64,000 bases of DNA. Origin: Ilumatobacter sp963746265. Its GTDB lineage: Bacteria > Actinomycetota > Acidimicrobiia > Acidimicrobiales > Ilumatobacteraceae. How positions within the stretch are numbered: the stretch's first letter is position 1; every line of letters begins with the position of its first letter. Positions 1 through 5,904 of the stretch are shown in pieces. The position numbers and the translations under genes are program-made. Where the stretch lies: contig CAVVAM010000013.1 of the NCBI GenBank assembly GCA_963746265.1, forward strand, positions 124,001 to 188,000. The letters are read 5' to 3'. Under the pieces are notes generated by a model. The model saw only the letters and a program-made list of their open reading frames with translations, was not told where the DNA came from and ran no database searches.

Positions 1-158
1 TCGAGCAGATCAGCAGAGCCGACGCCGCACTCAGCCACACGTTCGTGATGTACCTCGACGCAGACCTCGACGGCCAACCCGATCAACCAGAACCAAACGT
101 GTACTTCTTCGGCGACATGACCACCGGACAACTCCGCACGCCGCGCCGTCACCAGTGA
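1..158 (+). CDS. C-terminal end of an unrecognised protein (partial)
   Basis: An open frame enters from the left edge (first full codon at base 3) and stops with TGA at 156-158, leaving the last 51 residues. Codons are mostly G/C-ending, which supports a real gene. The visible tail is polar, with a segment reading VMYLDADLDG and a Pro/Gln/Asn stretch, and has no motif I recognise. The start and family lie outside the window. It converges on rpsO, with a 75-base gap that shows nothing notable. Confidence 0.55.
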   Translation, partial: EQISRADAALSHTFVMYLDADLDGQPDQPEPNVYFFGDMTTGQLRTPRRHQ

Positions 159-233
159 TCTGCGACGGCGTCGACCGCACGAGTCGCCGAGCGTGTTCGC
201 CCGGGGTTCCGCCCTCCGGCGACGAATCGCGCG

Positions 234-497
234 TCAGCGACGGAGACCGAGTTCGGCGATGAGGGTGCGGTACCGCTCGACGTCGATGTCGGCCAGGTAG
301 TCGAGCATGCGGCGACGGCGGCCGACCATCATCAACAGCCCACGACGACTGTGATGGTCTTTCTTGTGCACCTTGAGGTGCTCGGTCAGATGCTGGATGC
401 GGTCGGTGAGGAGCGCGATCTGCACCTCGGGCGACCCGGTGTCGTTCTCCGACGAGCCGTGTTTGGCCACGATGTCTGCTTTGGCCTGGAGCGCCAT
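234..497 (-). CDS. rpsO: 30S ribosomal protein S15
   Basis: S15 binds 16S rRNA early in assembly of the 30S platform. The 87-residue product has the usual family length and the signatures GSPEVQIALLT, HLKVHKKDHHSRRGLL and the basic MVGRRRRMLDYL. A longer frame exists upstream, but the ATG at 497 gives the normal N-terminus (MALQAKADIV) and has a GGAAGG-like ribosome site about 10 bases ahead. In many bacteria rpsO follows truB-ribF directly; here a rightward ABC transporter lies between them. The roughly 80-base leader could host S15 autoregulation, which is known in other bacteria but not demonstrable here. Confidence 0.97.
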   Translation of the reverse strand: MALQAKADIVAKHGSSENDTGSPEVQIALLTDRIQHLTEHLKVHKKDHHSRRGLLMMVGRRRRMLDYLADIDVERYRTLIAELGLRR

Positions 498-583
498 GGT
501 GTTCTGCCTTCCGGATGGAGGTCGCGTCGACCCGAGCGGACCGATCGCATCACGCCGAAGTCGTGACCTCGACGGACCCGGCA

Positions 584-613
584 AGGCTACGGGCGTCGCG
601 GAGCAACTGACAA
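584..613 (-). promoter_or_regulatory. Candidate rpsO promoter
   Basis: On the minus strand TTGTCA (613-608) and TAGCCT (589-584) are separated by 18 bases. This resembles a primary sigma factor promoter and would start transcription near 577, giving an rpsO leader of about 80 bases. It lies in the divergent gap shared with the ABC ATPase gene, whose own -10-like TACGCT (618-623) sits 8 bases before its GTG. Confidence 0.5.
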
Positions 614-631
614 CCACTACGCTCCCGCCGC

Positions 632-1405
632 GTGGACGTGGTGGCCGACCTCGGCATCAAGGTGCGCCAGGTGTCCAAGGACTTCGGCTCGATCGGTGCC
701 CTGGCCACCATCGACCTCGACATCGCCCCGGGTTCGGTGGTCACCCTGCTCGGACCCAGCGGATGCGGGAAGACCACGCTGCTCCGGCTCGTCGCCGGTC
801 TCGAACAACCCACCGGCGGCCGGATCACGATCGATGCTCGCGCGCCGGCCCACGCCCGCCGGGCGAAGCGCATCGGCTTCGTCCCGCAGGCTCCGGCGCT
901 GCTCCCCTGGCGCACCGTCCACGCCAACGCCCGAGTCCTCCGCGATCTGCGGCCCCGCGCCAACCCGACGAACCTCCCCGATCCCGCCGCTCTGCTGGAC
1001 CACGTCGGGCTGACCGACTTCGCCGACGCCTATCCGCACGAGCTGTCGGGCGGGATGCAACAGCGAGTCGCACTGGTTCGGGCGTTTGCGCTCGGCGCTC
1101 CGTACCTGTTGATGGACGAACCGTTCGCGGCCCTGGACGAGATCACGCGCGCCGACATGCGTCACCTCCTGGCCGAACTCCGCGAGCCGGTCAACACCAC
1201 CGTGCTGTTCGTGACCCACTCGATCGCCGAGTCGGTCTTCCTGTCCGATCGTGTCGTGGTCCTGTCGCCACGGCCGGGTCGAATCGTCGGCACGGTCGAC
1301 ATCGACCTCGCCCATCCCCGGACCCCGGACACGGAAGACGATCCGGCGTTCTTCGAGTACGAGCGACTGCTGCGTCAGATGTTGCACACGGGGGTCGGGA
1401 GGTGA
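632..1405 (+). CDS. ABC transporter ATP-binding protein (NitT/TauT type)
   Basis: This is the ATPase of an importer in the nitrate/taurine/thiamine-precursor family; it would drive uptake by dimerising on the inner face of the membrane. The 257 residues contain the Walker A motif GPSGCGKT (41-48), a Q-loop around FVPQ (83-86), the signature LSGGMQQR (138-145), the Walker B motif LLMDEP (159-164) and the switch histidine in VTHS (H196). The GTG at 632 follows a -10-like TACGCT by 8 bases, so the mRNA may be nearly leaderless. The permease gene overlaps by 4 bases. The substrate cannot be told from the ATPase. Confidence 0.93.
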   Translation: MDVVADLGIKVRQVSKDFGSIGALATIDLDIAPGSVVTLLGPSGCGKTTLLRLVAGLEQPTGGRITIDARAPAHARRAKRIGFVPQAPALLPWRTVHANARVLRDLRPRANPTNLPDPAALLDHVGLTDFADAYPHELSGGMQQRVALVRAFALGAPYLLMDEPFAALDEITRADMRHLLAELREPVNTTVLFVTHSIAESVFLSDRVVVLSPRPGRIVGTVDIDLAHPRTPDTEDDPAFFEYERLLRQMLHTGVGR

Positions 1406-2184
1406 GCCGGCGGCTCCAGGATCGCGCCGCCCTCTGGAACACGCTGGGCGGCGTTGCGCTGATCGTGCTCTGGGAGGTCTTCGTCCGCGCCCGCGACGTC
1501 CGTCCGTTCGTACTGCTCCCACCATCGGAGATCATCACGACCTTCCTCGACACCCCCGGCTTCTACCTCGAGGCGACCGCGATCACGGCCTGGCACCTCG
1601 GGCTCGGCCTGGCGATCTCGCTGACGGTCTCGCTCGTCATCGGCGCCGTACTGGCGGCGATCCGCACCCTCGAACACGCCAGCCAGCCACTGCTCGTGCT
1701 CATTCTCGTGACTCCGTGGGTGGCCTACATCAACTCGGTCGTGCTGTTCGCAGGACGGGGGAACCCGTCGATCGTCTTCCTCGTCTCGTTCGTCACGGTG
1801 CCTGCGTTCGTCTACGCGATCGTGAGCGGGATGCGGAGCGCCGATCCGGCTGCGCGCGAACTGTTCGCATCCGTCGATGCCACTCGATGGGAAGTGCTGT
1901 GGCGCCTGCGGCTCCCGTCGGCGGTCCCGTCGATACTCACGGCGCTCCGGATCAACCTGGGCCTCGGGCTCGGAGCCGCGTACTTCGCCGAGGGCTCCTT
2001 CAACACCGTCGGCAACGGACTGGGGGAGATCGGGAAACGAGCCGCCGCCAACAACCAAGGTGCCCTGTTGTGGACGACGATCCTGTCGACCGCCGCGCTC
2101 GGCATCGCAGTCCAGGCGCTCGTGGTCGTGGTCGAACGGTGGCTGCTGCACTGGCACGCCTCCCAGCGAATCACCCTGCGTTGA
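1402..2184 (+). CDS. ABC transporter permease (NitT/TauT type)
   Basis: The 260-residue protein has about six hydrophobic segments and a cytoplasmic coupling loop of the EAA type, here around ELFASVDATRWEVLWRLRLP, typical of BPD-type permeases that dock on the ATPase. The chosen GTG overlaps the ATPase stop codon in a GTGA arrangement, which implies translational coupling; longer in-frame readings run antisense or out of frame through the ATPase and are rejected. The binding protein gene follows 150 bases later behind its own leader. Confidence 0.92.
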   Translation: MSRRLQDRAALWNTLGGVALIVLWEVFVRARDVRPFVLLPPSEIITTFLDTPGFYLEATAITAWHLGLGLAISLTVSLVIGAVLAAIRTLEHASQPLLVLILVTPWVAYINSVVLFAGRGNPSIVFLVSFVTVPAFVYAIVSGMRSADPAARELFASVDATRWEVLWRLRLPSAVPSILTALRINLGLGLGAAYFAEGSFNTVGNGLGEIGKRAAANNQGALLWTTILSTAALGIAVQALVVVVERWLLHWHASQRITLR

Positions 2185-2221
2185 CATCTGCATTCGTGAT
2201 GGCGTCGCGCCGGCGGGTCGG

Positions 2222-2334
2222 TATGGTGTGCTGACACGACGACTCCAGACGCCGAGCCGACCTCTAGCAACGGTTCACCTCTGTCGTGTGCTGGCTGACA
2301 ACCGATCAACCCCACACGACTCCTGGAGGAATCC
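2222..2334 (+). promoter_or_regulatory. Candidate promoter and riboswitch-like leader of the binding-protein gene
   Basis: A -10-like TATGGT (2222-2227) would start transcription near 2234, exactly where ACACGAC (2234-2240) begins. That arm is complementary to GTCGTGT (2283-2289), closing a 56-base domain at the very 5' end of the RNA. The extended central arm GTCGTGTG (2283-2290) is also complementary to CACACGAC (2313-2320), which ends 4 bases before the ribosome site GGAGG (2325-2329). The two helices exclude each other, as in a translational switch. I do not recognise a known aptamer; the TPP-box sequences are absent. Confidence 0.4.
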
Positions 2335-3531
2335 ATGAAGCGATCGCTCGTGTTCGCCCTCGCTGCTCTCGCCCTGATCGCTGCTGCGTGCGGCGACGAC
2401 GGATCCGACGTCGCCGACGCCGACCCGAGTGACACCGAGGCGTCGGTCGACGCGCCACCGGTCCCCGACGCAGCAGAGGGCGACGACTCCGGCGGACCGG
2501 ACTCGATCGCCGTCGAAGCCGGCGAGCCCTTCCCCGACGCTCGTTGCGAGGCGAACCGTTCGGCGGGATCGATCAGCTATCTGACCGGCTTCGACTTCGC
2601 CGCCACGGCGTCGATCGTCGACGTGCTCGTCGCACGTGATCGCGGCTACTACGACGAACTGTGTCTGGACGTCGACATCGCCCCGTCGTTCTCGACCGCC
2701 AACTATCCGCTCGTTGCGGCGAACGAGGCCCAGTTCTCATCGTCGGGTTCGTTCAGCGAGCTGGCCACGTTCGCAGCGACGAACGAGGCCGACTTGGTCG
2801 CCCTCGCGGTCGAGGGCCACGTCGCGATCGACAGCCTGATGGTGAAACCCGAGATCGCGAGCCTCGAAGCGATCGCGGGGACGACGATCGGCGTCAAGGG
2901 CAAGCTGCCGCCGAGCATCGCGGCCATGCTCTCCGAGTTCGACCTCACCGAGGGCACCGACTTCGACACGCTGCTCCTCGAGGGCTTCGATCCTCTGGCG
3001 CACTGGGAGGTCGAGGGGATCTCGGCCGTGCCGGGCTGGAAGAGCAACGAGCCGGGCACCCTCGAACGAGCCGGTGTGCCGTTCACCCTCTACGACCCGG
3101 CCGATTTCGGAATTCCGGGATCGTTCGGCCTGATCTACACGAATCGCACCTTCCTCGACGACCACCCGACGGCCGCCGAGGACTTCATGCGGGCCACGAT
3201 GCGTGGCCTCGCCGACGCCATCGACGATCCGGCCGCAGCAGCGGACGTCGCTGTCGAGCTCATCAACGGCAACGGCAACCCGAACTTCCTCTCACCGGAA
3301 GGAGAAGTCTTCCGGTGGCAGACCGACGCACAACTGGTCACGTCGACCACACCGGCCGGCAGTCGCCCCGGGGTACCGGATCCGGACGGTCTCGCCGCGG
3401 AGATTGCGGCCTACGACGCGGTCGGCGTGTACGGCGACCAAGGCGCACCGCCCGTCGAGAACCGATACGACGGGGAACTCGTTGCACGCCTCTACGCGGA
3501 CGACGGCACGATCATCTGGCCCACCGGCTGA
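2335..3531 (+). CDS. ABC transporter substrate-binding lipoprotein (NMT1/THI5-like)
   Basis: The extracellular receptor of the importer. It starts with a lipoprotein signal (ALIAAAC, lipidated Cys19), followed by an acidic, low-complexity linker to about residue 60 and then an NMT1/SsuA-like binding fold. Typical elements are the early RGYYDELCLDV segment, the DLVALAVEGH region and GTTIGVKGKLPPS near residue 190. The length of 398 is normal with the linker. A strong GGAGG ribosome site precedes the ATG. Family members bind hydroxymethylpyrimidine derivatives, nitrate, sulfonates or other small anions, and nothing here fixes the ligand. Confidence 0.88.
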   Translation: MKRSLVFALAALALIAAACGDDGSDVADADPSDTEASVDAPPVPDAAEGDDSGGPDSIAVEAGEPFPDARCEANRSAGSISYLTGFDFAATASIVDVLVARDRGYYDELCLDVDIAPSFSTANYPLVAANEAQFSSSGSFSELATFAATNEADLVALAVEGHVAIDSLMVKPEIASLEAIAGTTIGVKGKLPPSIAAMLSEFDLTEGTDFDTLLLEGFDPLAHWEVEGISAVPGWKSNEPGTLERAGVPFTLYDPADFGIPGSFGLIYTNRTFLDDHPTAAEDFMRATMRGLADAIDDPAAAADVAVELINGNGNPNFLSPEGEVFRWQTDAQLVTSTTPAGSRPGVPDPDGLAAEIAAYDAVGVYGDQGAPPVENRYDGELVARLYADDGTIIWPTG

Positions 3532-3566
3532 TCTCCACGCCGTCCTCACGTTGGCGCTGCAAGGGG

Positions 3567-4511
3567 TCAGGTCGCGGTGACCTGGCGGGCGTGTTCGACG
3601 TCCTGCTTGAGTTGCTCGACCAGGGCATCGATGCCGTCGAACTTCCGCTCCGAACGGAGGAACCCGATGAACCGCACCCGTGCGGCTTCACCGTACAGAT
3701 CGCTCTCGAAGTCGAGCAGGTGTGCTTCGAGCAACGAACTGTCGGCGTGCTCGTAGAACGTCGGACGGCGGCCCAGGTTGATCGCACAGGGGTGCCGCGA
3801 GCCGTCAGGCCGTTCGTAGACACCGGCATACACACCATCTGCGGGAAGGCAGACGCGGTTGGAGACCGCGACGTTCGCCGTCGGGAAACCGAGGAGGCGG
3901 CCTCGCTGATCTCCGTGCACCACCACACCGCGTGCCTCGAACGGGCGACCGAGCATCTCCGCGGCGAGCGACACGTTGCCACCGGCGAGGGCGCGCCGGA
4001 TGGCGGTACTGCTCACGGGTTCGTCGACGCCGTCGGATCGGGAGACGAGCACCACGGGTTCGACCTCGAACCCGTAGACCTCACCGATCTCCCGCAGCAG
4101 AGCGACGTTGCCCTCACGGTTGCGCCCGAAGTGGAAGTCATCGCCCACCACGACCACTTCGGCGTTCAGGCACTTCACCAGCACACGCTCGATGAACGCC
4201 TGCGGCGACTCTTCCGCCTGGGCCTCGTCGAAGGGCAGGACAACGGCGGCATCGATGCCGGTCGCCTCGAGCAGCTCGAGGCGCTGGGCCTGATCGGTGA
4301 GCAGCTGTGGGGCCGACTCGGGCCGCACCACGGTGGCCGGATGCCGGTCGAACGTCACCACCGCCGAACGAGCGCCCAGCGCATCGGCGAGCGCGCAGAC
4401 CTGGGCGATCACGGCCTGGTGCCCGTGGTGTAGACCGTCGTAGGCACCGATGGTGAGTACGGTCCGCTCACCAGGGAACGGCGACGTCGAAGCATCGGTG
4501 ATCACCAGCAC
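3567..4511 (-). CDS. ribF: Bifunctional riboflavin kinase / FAD synthetase
   Basis: Converts riboflavin to FMN and then FAD in the cytoplasm. The N-terminal adenylyltransferase half has GAYDGLHHGH (about residues 22-31) and VVGDDFHFGRNREG; the C-terminal flavokinase half has the GRLLGFPTANV phosphate-binding signature. The product is 314 residues, the usual size. The start is the first in-frame GTG after the truB stop codon, 11 bases away; a second GTG two codons later is equally possible because no ideally spaced ribosome site is visible. Last gene of the leftward rimP-ribF operon, converging on the binding-protein gene. Confidence 0.95.
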   Translation of the reverse strand: MLVITDASTSPFPGERTVLTIGAYDGLHHGHQAVIAQVCALADALGARSAVVTFDRHPATVVRPESAPQLLTDQAQRLELLEATGIDAAVVLPFDEAQAEESPQAFIERVLVKCLNAEVVVVGDDFHFGRNREGNVALLREIGEVYGFEVEPVVLVSRSDGVDEPVSSTAIRRALAGGNVSLAAEMLGRPFEARGVVVHGDQRGRLLGFPTANVAVSNRVCLPADGVYAGVYERPDGSRHPCAINLGRRPTFYEHADSSLLEAHLLDFESDLYGEAARVRFIGFLRSERKFDGIDALVEQLKQDVEHARQVTAT

Positions 4512-4522
4512 GGAGGGTGACG

Positions 4523-5404
4523 CTACCTTCCGATCGCGGTCGGCAGTACGACCGAGGGCTTCGCCTCGTCCGCCCGAAACGCTTCGTAGACCGCCACGAC
4601 GACGCCGTGTTCGTCGAACAGCGCCCACGGTCCGTCGCCGTCGAATCGCGGCAACACACGACCATTGGCGACGAGCGCTGCGGTCGTGGCGTCGATGACC
4701 ACCCGTTGCAGGCTCCGGACGGCCGTCTCGACGGGAAGGAGCTCGCATTCGTCGGGCGGAGCGGCATCGTCGAGCGTGTACTCGCCGACCGCGGTCCGTC
4801 GCAGGTGACGCAGGTGGGCGCCACCACCGAGGAGGTGGCCGAGATCGGCCGCCAGCGTTCGGACGTAGGTCCCGGCGCTGCATGTCACGTCGATGCGGAA
4901 CACGCCGGGTTCCGGCCCGGCCTCGACGGTGAAGGAGGAGACGGTGACCGAGCGGGGCTGCCGTTCGACCTCTACGCCCTCGCGGGCCAGCTCGTGGAGT
5001 CGCCGACCGTCGACACGGATGGCCGACACCATCGGCGGGATCTGTTCGATGGCGCCCGTCAGGTGGTCGGCCACGACCCGGCGGGCGTCGGCGACCGTGA
5101 CGGCACTCATGTCGTGTGTCGCCGTGACCTCGCCCGACGAATCGAGGGTCGACGTCTCGGTGCCCAACACGACCTCGCCGGTGTAACGCTTGTCGGTCCG
5201 TTCGATGAAGCGCAGCAGCTTCGTGGTCATCCCGACGGCGACGACGAGCACTCCGGTGGCGTCCGGGTCGAGCGTGCCGGCGTGGCCGACCTGACGCTCA
5301 CGAAAGCGACGACGCAGCATGCCGACGACGTCGTGGCTGGTGACTCCGGCGGGCTTGTCGACGATGCAGAGGCCGTGCGTGGTGGCCGGTCTACGCCTCG
5401 CCAC
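4523..5404 (-). CDS. truB: tRNA pseudouridine(55) synthase TruB
   Basis: Makes pseudouridine 55 in the T-loop of tRNAs. The 293-residue protein carries the motif GHAGTLDPDATGVL, whose Asp in TLDP (D46) is the expected catalytic residue, along with IVDKPAGVTSHDVV near the N-terminus and CSAGTYVRTLAADLG in the second half. The GTG start overlaps the end of rbfA by 14 bases, so the genes are probably coupled. The order rbfA-truB-ribF is the conserved bacterial one. Confidence 0.97.
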   Translation of the reverse strand: MARRRPATTHGLCIVDKPAGVTSHDVVGMLRRRFRERQVGHAGTLDPDATGVLVVAVGMTTKLLRFIERTDKRYTGEVVLGTETSTLDSSGEVTATHDMSAVTVADARRVVADHLTGAIEQIPPMVSAIRVDGRRLHELAREGVEVERQPRSVTVSSFTVEAGPEPGVFRIDVTCSAGTYVRTLAADLGHLLGGGAHLRHLRRTAVGEYTLDDAAPPDECELLPVETAVRSLQRVVIDATTAALVANGRVLPRFDGDGPWALFDEHGVVVAVYEAFRADEAKPSVVLPTAIGR

Positions 5405-5774
5405 GGCGCTGACGGTCCTCGCGGAGGATGTCGTCGATCCGTTCCGCCGATCGGAGCGCGATATCGGGCCGGAAGTCGAGAATGGGCGTCTTCTTGGTAC
5501 GGATCTGGCGGGCGATCGCCGACTGGAGGCGAGCCCGGTGCCGATCGAGCGCCTCGATGATGTCCGTGTCGCCGTCCTCGCCGGCGAGCGAATCGAAGAA
5601 CACGTGTGCCCGGTTGAGCTCGTTGTCGACGTCGATCCCGGTCACCGTGACGAACTCCAGCCGGTCGTCGTCGATCCGGACGAGTTCCTCGGCCACGATC
5701 TCCCGCAGGGTCTCTCCCACACGAGCCGACCGCGGATAGCGGTGCCCGCCGCCCCTGCCACGATTGCGAGCCAC
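5391..5774 (-). CDS. rbfA: Ribosome-binding factor A
   Basis: RbfA helps mature the 30S subunit and is cold-induced in E. coli. The 127-residue product shows the family pattern of an N-terminal RVGETLREIVAEEL helix, a central VTVTGIDVDNELNRAHVFF strand region and a conserved RTKKTPILDFRPD segment. The GTG at 5774 was chosen because GGAGGA lies just upstream. That ribosome site is buried in a perfect 9-bp hairpin (see 5778-5798), suggesting control of translation within the operon. Confidence 0.94.
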   Translation of the reverse strand: MARNRGRGGGHRYPRSARVGETLREIVAEELVRIDDDRLEFVTVTGIDVDNELNRAHVFFDSLAGEDGDTDIIEALDRHRARLQSAIARQIRTKKTPILDFRPDIALRSAERIDDILREDRQRRGEA

Positions 5775-5777
5775 TAG

Positions 5778-5798
5778 CGTCCTCCGACCCGGAGGACG
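5778..5798 (-). promoter_or_regulatory. Hairpin sequestering the rbfA ribosome-binding site
   Basis: On the transcribed strand CGTCCTCCG and CGGAGGACG form a perfect 9-bp inverted repeat around a 3-base loop. The 3' arm holds the GGAGG ribosome site and ends 3 bases before the GTG start of rbfA. Folding would block initiation. Whether temperature, a protein or translating ribosomes opens it cannot be seen. Confidence 0.6.
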
Positions 5799-5904
5799 AC
5801 GCAAGCCATCAGGGTCGCGGTGTCACCGCAGTCGTCAGTGGGCGCAGGCGAGCCTGCACGCGCGGACGAAGCCGTCGAAGCGAAGCGGCGTCCGGTCACG
5901 ATCA

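Noticed and set aside
364..1405. Long plus-strand open frame running from rpsO through the ABC ATPase gene into the permease
   Set aside because: It is antisense to rpsO and out of frame with the clear ATPase; its translation is Arg/Pro-rich and without family features. Only the part from 1402 is a real gene.
2181..2186. TTGACA as a -35 for the binding-protein gene
   Set aside because: It overlaps the permease stop codon and lies about 35 bases before TATGGT, too far for a promoter pair.
3568..3584. CAGGTC-5 nt-GACCTG inverted repeat at the end of ribF as a terminator
   Set aside because: Only 6 bp, no T-run on either strand, and it lies at the very end of the ribF reading frame.
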